Under the pieces are notes generated by a model. The model ran no database searches, was not told the DNA's origin, and worked only from the letters and a program-made list of their open reading frames with translations. From Anaerolineaceae bacterium (GTDB lineage Bacteria > Chloroflexota > Anaerolineae > Anaerolineales > Anaerolineaceae), in contig JAJUGU010000004.1 in assembly GCA_029265815.1 (NCBI GenBank), positions 1 through 64,000 on the forward strand: 64,000 nt of DNA, given 5' to 3'. Shown in pieces: positions 44,852 to 52,242 of this stretch; the stretch's first letter is position 1, and the number at the start of each line of letters is the position of its first letter. Made by a program: the position numbers and the translations under genes.

Positions 44852-47091
44852 GAGAGCAACTCCTCTCTCGAAAGCTGTGAAGAAACCATTTCGCGGTAGG
44901 TTTCACAGGTATTCATCAGCTCAGTGTGTGTTCCCTTACCGACGATCTGTCCTTCATCAATGACGATGATTTGTTCTGCGTTTCGAATGGTCGAAACGCG
45001 CTGTGTAACGATGATCATGGTGCTGTTTTCGGTCTCTTTCTTAAGCGCGCGCCGCAGAGCTGCATCCGTCTTGAAATCCAGCGCTGAAAGCGCGTCGTCG
45101 AAAATATATATGGGAGGCTTCTTGACCAGCGCGCGGGCAATGGCCAGGCGCTGCTTTTGCCCGCCTGAGACGTTGGTTCCGCCCTGTGAGATGGGCGCGC
45201 TCATTCCTCCTTCCATACCGGCAATGAAATCTGAAGCCTGCGCGATTTCGACCGCTTTTTGCAGTTCTTCTGGGGTGGCGTTCTCATCGGCATAGCGCAG
45301 ATTGCTCTCAACCGTGCCCGAAAAGAGCATGCCGCGCTGTGGAATATACCCGATGCGGTCGCGCAGGTCTGATTGAGAAACCTCTCTTACATCACATCCG
45401 TCCACCAGCACAGACCCCTCAGTAACATCAAAGAAGCGTGGAATCAGGTTGACCACAGTTGACTTGCCAGACCCGGTGGAACCGATGATGGCGGTGGTCT
45501 CGCCGGGGCGGGCCGTGAAACTGATATTGCACAGCACGTTTTCTTCAGCGCCCGGGTAGCGGAAGGAAACATTGCGGAACTCGACCTGACCGCGCAGTTT
45601 CTCATCAAACTTTTTCGGGTGTTCAGGGTCTTTGATGGCAGGCTCAACTTCTAACACCTCGCTCACCCGCCGCAGCGAAACAAAAGCACGCGGCAGGATG
45701 ATGAACATGAGCGAGATCATCAAGAAGGAAAAGACCACATGCATCGCGTATTGCAGAAAGGCCATCATATCGCCCACCTGGATTACACTGTTGGCCACCA
45801 GATGCCCTCCCACCCAGATAATCAACAGCTGCAGACCGCTCATGATAAAGGTCATTAATGGGCTCACAGCCACCATAACCCTGCCGATAAAGAGCATATT
45901 GCCGGTGAGATCCTGGTTTGCTTTATCGAACCGTTCGAGTTCAAATTTTTGGGTATTGAACGCTCGAATGACCATCAAACCCGAGAGGTTTTCACGAGTG
46001 ACCAGGTTCAAACGGTCGATGAGTTTTTGAACGCGTTGAAATTTTGGTAACGCGATCGAAAACACGGTGACGATCAATGAAAGCAGCACCACCACACCCA
46101 GGCCAATGATCCAGGTCATCGACGGGCTGTTTTGCACAGCGCGGATGATCGCACCGATGCCCATCATGGGTGCAAAAAAGACCATACGCAGCGACATCAC
46201 GATCATTCCCTGGATCTGGGTGATGTCATTCGTGCAGCGGGTGATAAGCGAGGCCGTGGAAAAACCTTCGAACTCGGTCTTAGAGAAACTTTCCACCTTG
46301 GTGAAAACCTCCCGCCGCATGTCGCGCGCCACACCGGCCGCAATGCGTGAAGAAAGCAGCGAGATGATGATGACACAGACCGCGATCAGCAGGGTGAAGA
46401 GCAGCATGATCCCGCCAATGCGCAGCACGTATGCGGTTTGCAGGCTGGCTTCACTGCCGCCCACTGCAACGTATTCAGCGCGCACCGCTGCAGCGGCCGA
46501 CTGGGTGATCATCGAGTTATCCATTGAGGAGAATTTCTGATCGATGGCGTTCTTCATTGCGGCGAATTGCTCGACGGGCAGGCTTTTGAGCAGGCTATAC
46601 GCGTCTGTGCCCGGCGGCAGTTTCGATAGATCAAATCCAAACTGGCCGGCCATTGCAGATGCCTTTTCAGGGTTCGCTGCCAGGTCATCAATCGTGAAAA
46701 CGACGAGGAGCGCTTTTCCGATTACGGGATTCAGTGCCTCGATCTTTTCGTCAGTAAGATCGTTCAACACATAAACGGCTTCCGATTCAAGCAGCGGGTA
46801 GCGCTTCACCAGACGTGAATAATCCGGCGAGGTTTGATCCACCAGGGTGTATGCCCCCAGCACCGATTGGCGCTCTTCATCGGTCATGAACATGGTTAAT
46901 TTTTCCATCTGTGAGGTGCGAACAGCCTGCGGCACAGCGTTTTCTACGCCGCCCTGCTGGATGCCAACATTGACAATGTCTGACATGTAATTGGGCAGTG
47001 AAAGTTCTGACATGGCCTGCACAAAAAGCAACGCGATCACCGCAAGCACCGATATCCAATAGGGTTTCAAAAATTTAATCATGCGCAACAT
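44848..47091 (-). CDS. Multidrug-type ABC exporter half-transporter with degenerate ATP site and large external loop
   Basis: A 747-residue type IV ABC exporter. Between the first and second membrane segments there is an insertion of roughly 170 residues (about 40-215) predicted outside the cell. The ATPase domain has GSTGSGKST and VSGGQKQRLAIARA, but Walker B reads IYIFDDALSALD: the catalytic Glu is Asp, the usual mark of the degenerate subunit in heterodimeric exporters. ATG 47091 follows GGAG by about 12 nt. The gene lies 23 bp after the marR-like gene. Confidence 0.88.
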   Translation of the reverse strand: MLRMIKFLKPYWISVLAVIALLFVQAMSELSLPNYMSDIVNVGIQQGGVENAVPQAVRTSQMEKLTMFMTDEERQSVLGAYTLVDQTSPDYSRLVKRYPLLESEAVYVLNDLTDEKIEALNPVIGKALLVVFTIDDLAANPEKASAMAGQFGFDLSKLPPGTDAYSLLKSLPVEQFAAMKNAIDQKFSSMDNSMITQSAAAAVRAEYVAVGGSEASLQTAYVLRIGGIMLLFTLLIAVCVIIISLLSSRIAAGVARDMRREVFTKVESFSKTEFEGFSTASLITRCTNDITQIQGMIVMSLRMVFFAPMMGIGAIIRAVQNSPSMTWIIGLGVVVLLSLIVTVFSIALPKFQRVQKLIDRLNLVTRENLSGLMVIRAFNTQKFELERFDKANQDLTGNMLFIGRVMVAVSPLMTFIMSGLQLLIIWVGGHLVANSVIQVGDMMAFLQYAMHVVFSFLMISLMFIILPRAFVSLRRVSEVLEVEPAIKDPEHPKKFDEKLRGQVEFRNVSFRYPGAEENVLCNISFTARPGETTAIIGSTGSGKSTVVNLIPRFFDVTEGSVLVDGCDVREVSQSDLRDRIGYIPQRGMLFSGTVESNLRYADENATPEELQKAVEIAQASDFIAGMEGGMSAPISQGGTNVSGGQKQRLAIARALVKKPPIYIFDDALSALDFKTDAALRRALKKETENSTMIIVTQRVSTIRNAEQIIVIDEGQIVGKGTHTELMNTCETYREMVSSQLSREELLS

Positions 47092-47114
47092 TCAGCGATC
47101 ATTCTCCTTTGCAA

Positions 47115-47669
47115 TCAAAAATCATCTTCGTGAGGAACATGAATCTGGCGCACCAGACTCGTACGCAGTTTATCCAGCAACACGAGCAGCTGGTCTTTTT
47201 CTTCGCTGGTGAGTGCAGAAACAGCCTGATTCATGAATTCAAAGCGTTCTGGAGCGGTCGATTTCACCAGTTCCCGCCCGGCACGCGTGATACGCAGGCG
47301 GCATCCGCGCTTATCGGCCGGGTCAACCGAGCGTTCCAACAGACCCTGCTCTTCGAGTCCGCTGATGAGAGCAGAAATGGTGTTCTTTTTAACATTCTGC
47401 ATGTGGCTCAGGTGGGTGGGGTTAATTCCGGCTGTGTTTCCGCTATCTTCCTCTGCCATCAACCGCAGCAGAATGCCCAGACGAGGCTCTGAAAGCTCGC
47501 TGGGAGATTGCCTCACCGCCAGATCAAAGAAACGGGTGAGCATGCGGATCATTCCTGCGATTTCAAGCCCGCGGATATCCTGTCCATCCGACATTTCTTC
47601 CAGACTCTTGATCCATTGCAAATGTCTCCGGTCAAAATCTGCCTGGTTACACGCACGCCCAAAATTCAT
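47115..47669 (-). CDS. MarR-family transcriptional regulator
   Basis: A 184-residue winged-helix protein: a central HTH (HLSHMQNVKKNTISALISGLEEQGLLER), the wing RSVDPADKRGCRLRITRAG with the conserved D-x-R-G motif, and dimerisation helices at both ends. ATG 47669 is chosen, with GGGAG 7 nt upstream; TTG 47687 is an alternative. A palindrome over its own promoter (47691-47708) makes autoregulation likely, so it should repress itself and the two ABC exporter genes until a ligand binds. Confidence 0.87.
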   Translation of the reverse strand: MNFGRACNQADFDRRHLQWIKSLEEMSDGQDIRGLEIAGMIRMLTRFFDLAVRQSPSELSEPRLGILLRLMAEEDSGNTAGINPTHLSHMQNVKKNTISALISGLEEQGLLERSVDPADKRGCRLRITRAGRELVKSTAPERFEFMNQAVSALTSEEKDQLLVLLDKLRTSLVRQIHVPHEDDF

Positions 47670-47690
47670 AGAGTCACTCCCGGTCAAAAT

Positions 47691-47708
47691 TAGTTCGATG
47701 GCGAACTA
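47691..47708. promoter_or_regulatory. Operator palindrome for the MarR regulator
   Basis: TAGTTCG (47691-47697), ATGG, CGAACTA (47702-47708): a perfect 7-bp inverted repeat with a 4-bp centre. It covers the end of the -10 box and the expected start point of the minus-strand promoter, so a bound dimer would block initiation. Size and symmetry are typical of MarR operators. Confidence 0.8.
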
Positions 47709-47733
47709 TACTCTCATATCAAGATCATGTCAA
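47705..47733 (-). promoter_or_regulatory. Promoter of the MarR/ABC exporter operon
   Basis: On the minus strand, a perfect TTGACA (complement of 47728-47733) and TATAGT (complement of 47705-47710) are separated by 17 bp. Near-consensus strength fits a tightly repressed operon. Confidence 0.8.
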
Positions 47734-47906
47734 GGAAAACCTTGCATATCTCGACAATTGTGCACAATTCTCTCCATACCTAATTAAAAGTTTTAGCGTT
47801 GATTTTGCGTGTATCATACATAGGAATTGACATATCACGAGGAACCTGGGAGGCAGTCGTATCGTCTATGATGAAGGATCGTATTTCTTCCGCGAGGTCA
47901 GAGCGT

Positions 47907-48644
47907 ATGAAGCGAAAATTGATTGTCATGTACCTTCTGCCCGCCTGCGCCCTTCTGGCAGGCTGCGGCGTTTTCCAGAACGCTGCCCCAACAGCCACCG
48001 CAACCTACCCGCCGCCAGTCACCACCGAACCCGCCCCGCCAACCAACACCCCCCTGCCCAGCGCTACACCCATTCCGCCAACCCCCACCATTTACCAGCC
48101 CATCACAGGCAAGATTCTGTTCGATGACATGCGCCTGCGCCACGGGCCGGGGTTCCTGTTCGAAACCATCCAGGTATACCCGATCGACCAGACTATCGAA
48201 TTGCTGGGTTACGCGCCGGGCGGAAACTGGTATTTGGTGCGCACGGCGGACGGCCTCACCGGCTGGATGAAGAAAGAGGGCATCGACCTGGAAGGCAACA
48301 TGTACGACGCCCCCGAAGTTGCTTTCGATGATGCCGTAGTGGTGCACGGGCGCGTCTCTGCCCCCAATGGTTCGCCCGCTTCTGAGATCGGGGTCGCCAT
48401 CCAGCCCGAGGGAGACGATAATCCATCCAGGCAGGATGTAGGCGTTACAGATGTAATGGGCCGTTTTTACATTTACTTACCCCCGGGCACCAGCGGTAAC
48501 TGGATCCTTGCCGCCAGCTCCTACGGCTGCGCAGGCAGCAACGTAGACCGCACCTGCAGCCTGATCGGGCACTTCCCCGACGCGCAGGTGATCACGCTGC
48601 CCGAAGCAGCCAGCGCCCCCATTGAAATCAAGATCCTGCCGTGA
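47907..48644 (+). CDS. SH3-domain lipoprotein
   Basis: A 245-residue predicted lipoprotein. The signal peptide ends in lipobox LAGC (Cys20); a Thr/Pro-rich linker (about 28-65) follows; residues about 68-135 form a bacterial SH3 domain (MRLRHGPGFLFETIQVYP, then NWYLVRTADGLTGWMKKEGI); residues about 145-245 form a beta-sandwich like a carboxypeptidase-regulatory/Cna-B domain (GRVSAPNGSPASEIGVAI, VMGRFYIYLPPG). ATG 47907 is used because the signal peptide begins there. It is probably surface anchored and binds cell-wall or glycan components. A paralogue follows in tandem. Confidence 0.75.
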   Translation: MKRKLIVMYLLPACALLAGCGVFQNAAPTATATYPPPVTTEPAPPTNTPLPSATPIPPTPTIYQPITGKILFDDMRLRHGPGFLFETIQVYPIDQTIELLGYAPGGNWYLVRTADGLTGWMKKEGIDLEGNMYDAPEVAFDDAVVVHGRVSAPNGSPASEIGVAIQPEGDDNPSRQDVGVTDVMGRFYIYLPPGTSGNWILAASSYGCAGSNVDRTCSLIGHFPDAQVITLPEAASAPIEIKILP

Positions 48645-48736
48645 TCCCCGGGTTCTTCCGCTCTGACGCACGCGCCCGCTGTGATTTACCTGTAAAATTA
48701 ATGATCCAAACCATCCTCCATTGAATGCGAGAGGGT

Positions 48737-49486
48737 ATGAAAAAATCAATTATCCTTGTCGTCGTGATCATCATTCTAACGTTCACCGCTGCCTGCTCTG
48801 TGCGCGAAACGCCCGCCGCGCCGCCCACCGCCACTCTGCCGCTGCTGCCGACCGCCACTAAGGTGATCGCCACCGCCACCCCGCAGCCCACAGCAGCCCT
48901 GCCCACGCTGCAGCCCACCCTCACCGCCTCTCCCACCCCCAGGCCCGTGCTGCCCATCCCTGCCACAGTAACCTTTGACAACTTTATCCTCCGCGAGGGT
49001 CCGGGGCGGTTGTTCGACCGGGTGGACATGTACGATTCCGGCAGCCAGGTAACCGTTCTGGGAAGAGTGATGGGCGATAACTGGGTGCTGGTGCAGACTG
49101 CTGATCACTGCGCGGGATGGATGAACACCTCGGGGCTGGACCATCTGGGTAATTTTGATTCGCTGCCGCTCTATCACGCTCAGGGGGCGATCATGCTCAG
49201 TGGGCATGTCTGGAGCGCAAACCGGTCGCCGGTATCGGGCATCACCGTGGCCGTCTTCCCGGCGGGCAGCAGCGATAACAACCTGCGCGAAGACGTGACC
49301 ACCGGCGCCGACGGCACCTGGTACGCCTACCTGCCCGGCAACTCCAAAGGCGATTGGGAAGTGCAGGTCGTTTCATGCCCGGCGGCGATGGATCTGGAGA
49401 CCTGCCGTGAAACCCTGCCTGCGGGGCAGGTGGTTACTCTGCCCAACGCGTCAGAGGTCAGCATTGAAATGAGCTTCAGGCCGTGA
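48737..49486 (+). CDS. SH3-domain lipoprotein, tandem paralogue
   Basis: A 249-residue predicted lipoprotein with the same layout as its upstream neighbour: signal peptide with lipobox TAAC (Cys20), a longer Thr/Pro/Ala linker (PTATLPLLPTATK), SH3 domain (FILREGPGRLFDRVDMYD, then NWVLVQTADHCAGWMNTSGL) and a C-terminal beta-sandwich (GHVWSANRSPVSGITVAVFP, ADGTWYAYLPGNS). GAGAGGG precedes ATG 48737. The two genes are 92 bp apart and clearly arose by duplication, then diverged. Confidence 0.75.
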   Translation: MKKSIILVVVIIILTFTAACSVRETPAAPPTATLPLLPTATKVIATATPQPTAALPTLQPTLTASPTPRPVLPIPATVTFDNFILREGPGRLFDRVDMYDSGSQVTVLGRVMGDNWVLVQTADHCAGWMNTSGLDHLGNFDSLPLYHAQGAIMLSGHVWSANRSPVSGITVAVFPAGSSDNNLREDVTTGADGTWYAYLPGNSKGDWEVQVVSCPAAMDLETCRETLPAGQVVTLPNASEVSIEMSFRP

Positions 49487-49549
49487 CCGCTGGCCGCGCG
49501 CCAGATCCCCGGCGGCAGAGTCAGTTTCACGGCCGTTGGCCTTCTCTTA

Positions 49550-49571
49550 ATTCTGAATTTTCGTGCATAAT
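49550..49571. repeat. Left 22-bp direct repeat of the DUF488 cassette
   Basis: Starts ATTCTGAATTTTCGTGCATA and ends two bases later. An identical 22-bp copy is at 50968-50989, and no other copy is seen in the window. Its last eight bases, TGCATAAT, look like an extended -10 box that could drive the gene at 49616. Confidence 0.9.
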
Positions 49572-49615
49572 ATTAAAAGAATTCATATAACATCGACATC
49601 TACTAGGGAGGGAAA

Positions 49616-50413
49616 ATGTCACAGTATCATGAAGAAAGGCTTTTAATTCTCACAAAAACTTATCCAACACCGAGTAAAAGTTACCGAGAAACTGTATGCG
49701 TTGCAGCTAATAATGAGCAATATCAATTACGCCGTTTGTATCCAATAAAGTATAGATACCTTGATGGCAACCAGCAATTTAAGAAATGGCAATGGATAAA
49801 CGCGAAAATTTGCAAGTCAAGTGATAAGAGACCTGAAAGTTACAACCTTGACAATGATTCAATAAAGTTGGATCAGGTTATTAGTGCTTCAGATGGCTGG
49901 ATGAAGCGAACATCCTGGATTGACCACCATATTTATGAGAATTTCTCAGAACTTGAAAAATCAAGGGTCGAATCAGGAATTTCTCTTGGTTTCATTAAAC
50001 CAAAGGATTTCTCATTAGAAATAATCCCCGCTAAGGAAAAGGAGTGGTCCCAGGATCAACTTATTGCATTAAAAAAGGATGGTCTTTTCGATTCTGCCCA
50101 ATCTGCATCAAAGCCTTTAGTGAAAAAATTACCATACGATATCTATTATCGATACACAACAACAAATGATCCAAACAGATATAAACATTTAGTTACTGAT
50201 TGGGAGGTTGGAGCACTGTTTTGGAGATGCCAAAGAGAATATGGTGAAAATTGGGAGAGATACTTTCGAATGAAATTGGAAGAAGAATTCTCTAGAAAGA
50301 ACCTCTTATTCCTCATGGGCACAATTCATCGATTTCAATATCAATGGCTGATAATTGGTCTCGTATATCCCCCACAAAAGAACCAGCAATACCCCTTGTT
50401 TCCAACAATCTAA
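49616..50413 (+). CDS. Hypothetical protein of the DUF488 cassette
   Basis: A 265-residue soluble protein, not recognised. It starts MSQYHEERLLILTKTYPTPS and contains RRLYPIKYRYLDG and, near the C-terminus, GTIHRFQYQWLIIGLVYPP. It has no signal peptide or membrane span. The gene is much more AT-rich than the flanking DNA and has AGGGAGGG before its ATG. Its 3' end overlaps the convergent DUF488 gene by 101 bp, and both lie between the two 22-bp direct repeats, so they probably travel and work together. The function is unknown. Confidence 0.6.
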   Translation: MSQYHEERLLILTKTYPTPSKSYRETVCVAANNEQYQLRRLYPIKYRYLDGNQQFKKWQWINAKICKSSDKRPESYNLDNDSIKLDQVISASDGWMKRTSWIDHHIYENFSELEKSRVESGISLGFIKPKDFSLEIIPAKEKEWSQDQLIALKKDGLFDSAQSASKPLVKKLPYDIYYRYTTTNDPNRYKHLVTDWEVGALFWRCQREYGENWERYFRMKLEEEFSRKNLLFLMGTIHRFQYQWLIIGLVYPPQKNQQYPLFPTI

Positions 50414-50843
50414 TATCAGAGATGATCAAACCATTAAGATATCTTCTTTCAAGGATTAGAGACACATAAGACCGATGGCATCGTAGATAATTTTCTTCAT
50501 AACACATTAAACATGAGGTCTCAGTAGACACTATCGTAGACAACTCTATGAGTGATTCCTGTTGTCCACTGAGATAATGGAAGAAATTTACCGTATACGT
50601 AAGCCAATCACCATCATTTCGATATTTATGTCGAATGTCTTTCGGACATCCTAGCTTAGGGATATGCCAATATGTAATCCCGTTGTGTTCAACAATGGTT
50701 TTAAGTGCTTTTTTTGAAAATCCAGCTTTTCGGCTTACCGGATACTCACGAATATCAATCAATTGCTTGATTGAATACGATTTTAAAATCCCCATAAATG
50801 TATCAATATCTAATCCTTCATATCCAATAGTAAATAGATTCAT
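50313..50843 (-). CDS. DUF488 family protein
   Basis: A 176-residue protein: LFTIGYEGLDIDTFMGIL at the N-terminus, IDIREYPVSRKAGFSKKAL, HIPKLGCPKD and the signature LMCYEENYLRCHRSYV with its Cys-x-Glu and Cys-His-Arg, all diagnostic for DUF488. Family function is not established; the conserved Cys/His/Arg set suggests a catalytic or nucleic-acid-related role. It is AT-rich, like its convergent partner, and overlaps that gene's 3' end by 101 bp. ATG 50843 has no strong ribosome site upstream. Confidence 0.82.
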   Translation of the reverse strand: MNLFTIGYEGLDIDTFMGILKSYSIKQLIDIREYPVSRKAGFSKKALKTIVEHNGITYWHIPKLGCPKDIRHKYRNDGDWLTYTVNFFHYLSGQQESLIELSTIVSTETSCLMCYEENYLRCHRSYVSLILERRYLNGLIISDIRLLETRGIAGSFVGDIRDQLSAIDIEIDELCP

Positions 50844-50967
50844 TTGCTTAACCCAATTTCCATATTTTTTATCTCTTTATCAAAATTATACAGGAAATAA
50901 TGAACAAAACAAAAGATTCATAAGCTTGAATCAAACAGTTTACCCTCTTATTTGTTCAGTTAGCTCG

Positions 50968-50989
50968 ATTCTGAATTTTCGTGCATAAT
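50968..50989. repeat. Right 22-bp direct repeat of the DUF488 cassette
   Basis: Identical to 49550-49571. The bases beyond each copy differ, so the repeat ends are sharp. This copy lies 18 bp before the methyltransferase remnant's ATG and supplies the same TGCATAAT promoter-like end. Confidence 0.9.
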
Positions 50990-51007
50990 CAAGCGGGGAG
51001 CGATGAC

Positions 51008-51406
51008 ATGAACACACTTTACTACGGCGACAATCTCAACATCCTGCGTGAATACATTAAAGACGAGTCAGTGGACCTGATCTACCTCGACCCGCCTTTC
51101 AACAGCAACCGCTCGTACAACGTGCTTTTCAAAGACGAGAGCGGGCTGGCCTCCGACGCGCAGATCGGCATCTTCCTCACCCTCGAAGAGCCCAGCAAAG
51201 ACATGCTCAGCGAAGCCGCCAGCGCCGGTTTCTACCATTCCGCGCTGTGGCAGAAAGATTACCCGCGGGTGCAGATCGTCACCGTGGAAGAGCTGCTCAA
51301 CGGCGCTGAAGTGAAGGTGCCACCCACGCCCAAAGGGTTCGAGGCGTTCAAAAAAGCCGAGAAAGCCCAGAAGAAAGGCCCCAGGCAGGGCGAGCTGGGA
51401 ATATGA
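51008..51406 (+). pseudogene. DNA methyltransferase with large in-frame internal deletion
   Basis: A 132-residue reading frame. Residues 1-58 match the N-terminus of type III/beta-class site-specific DNA methyltransferases, including YYGDNLNILREYI and the catalytic DPPF motif (LIYLDPPFNSNRSYN). From about residue 59 (IGIFLTLEEPSKDMLSEAA) the sequence matches the far C-terminal part of the same family. The middle, including the FxGxG SAM-binding motif, is missing, yet the frame is kept. Full-length relatives are several hundred residues long. GGGGAG precedes ATG 51008. It cannot be an active methylase as it stands; it is a remnant or possibly an assembly deletion. Confidence 0.75.
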
Positions 51407-51422
51407 CCCTCCTCCCGGAGAA

Positions 51423-51538
51423 ATTATAGCGTTTTAAGACTATTATTTATTATTATAGCGTTTTTAGACTATTGTTTAGCATTATAGCGTTATCAGGCTA
51501 TAATTTGTCATTATAGCGTTTTTTTGCTATAATGTGCA
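51423..51538. repeat. Four 29-bp tandem repeats, each a dyad
   Basis: Units start at 51423, 51452, 51481 and 51510, exactly 29 bp apart. Each begins ATTATAGC, then an 8-base centre, then a right arm. In units 3 and 4 the right arm is a perfect GCTATAAT (8-8-8 dyad); in units 1 and 2 it is ACTATTAT and ACTATTGT. The gap to the next unit is 5 bp. No unique spacers occur, so it is not CRISPR. The array ends 18 bp before the SatD-family start codon, which marks it as a probable multi-site operator. Confidence 0.9.
51505..51533 (+). promoter_or_regulatory. Promoter inside the last repeat units, for the SatD-DUF3307 pair
   Basis: TTGTCA (51505-51510) and TATAAT (51528-51533) with a 17-bp spacer; the -10 is the right arm of dyad 4. 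The same geometry gives a weaker promoter one unit upstream (TTAGCA at 51476-51481, TATAAT at 51499-51504). A protein binding the dyads would control initiation directly. Confidence 0.7.
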
Positions 51539-51556
51539 GGAAAAGAGGATCTTCCG

Positions 51557-52240
51557 ATGAAAGATCAAATCCTGTCCTGCGCCGCCGTGCTCACCGGCGA
51601 CATTGTCAGGTCATCCAGCCTGCCCACCGATCGGCGCCTTGCGCTCTTTCAATCTTTGCAAGACCTCTCCGCCCTGCTCAAACACCAGTACCCTGACGCC
51701 GTGCGCTGCGACCTCGCTAAATTCCGCGGCGACGGCTGGCAGCTCGTCATCGACCGTCCGCAGAAATTCTTTGAAATCAGCCTCTATATCCGCACCTACA
51801 TCCGAATGCGGTTCAGTGAAGAGGAACTTGATACGCGCATCGCGGCCGCCGTTGGCAGCGTGGAATTCGTTCCTGAAGACAACGTCTCGGCCGGGTTCGG
51901 GCAGGCTTTCACCGAATCAGGTAAGAAACTGGATGAATTGAAGCAGTACCGCATGGGAATTTCCCTCGCCCTCGAAAACGCAGCCCGCTACGCGCGGTTG
52001 TTCGATGCCCTGCTCAAAAGCTACGATACGATCATCACGGCGTGGACGGCGCTCCAATCTCAGGCCGTGCACCTCGCTCTGCAGGGGTTGACACAGGCAG
52101 AAGTTGGCCGCCGGTGGCAGCCCCAGCCGATCGAGCAGGTCACGGTGAACCGGCACCTGAGCGCCGCAAAATGGGGGTTGATCAAAGAAGGGATAGAAAT
52201 ATTTGAATCAGAAACCACAAGGATCATTCAAGGGGGCTAA
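51557..52240 (+). CDS. SatD-family protein with C-terminal helix-turn-helix
   Basis: A 227-residue protein. The N-terminal 150 residues show the SatD pattern (AAVLTGDIVRSSSL, then AKFRGDGWQLVI and RIAAAVGSVEF), reminiscent of nucleotide-cyclase-like folds. The last 60 residues look like a DNA-binding HTH (LALQGLTQAEVGRRW, TVNRHLSAAKW). GAGG is 8 nt before ATG 51557. SatD is named from the Streptococcus mutans sat operon; its biochemical function is not known. With its HTH it is the obvious candidate to bind the four dyads upstream. The next gene follows after 2 bp. Confidence 0.78.
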   Translation: MKDQILSCAAVLTGDIVRSSSLPTDRRLALFQSLQDLSALLKHQYPDAVRCDLAKFRGDGWQLVIDRPQKFFEISLYIRTYIRMRFSEEELDTRIAAAVGSVEFVPEDNVSAGFGQAFTESGKKLDELKQYRMGISLALENAARYARLFDALLKSYDTIITAWTALQSQAVHLALQGLTQAEVGRRWQPQPIEQVTVNRHLSAAKWGLIKEGIEIFESETTRIIQGG

Positions 52241-52242
52241 AC

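Noticed and set aside
50635-50988. Plus-strand 117-codon open frame opposite DUF488
   Set aside because: It is antisense to the well-supported DUF488 gene and lacks a ribosome site or recognisable sequence.
51423-51538. CRISPR array
   Set aside because: The 29-bp units are contiguous with no unique spacers, and each is a dyad adjacent to a promoter.
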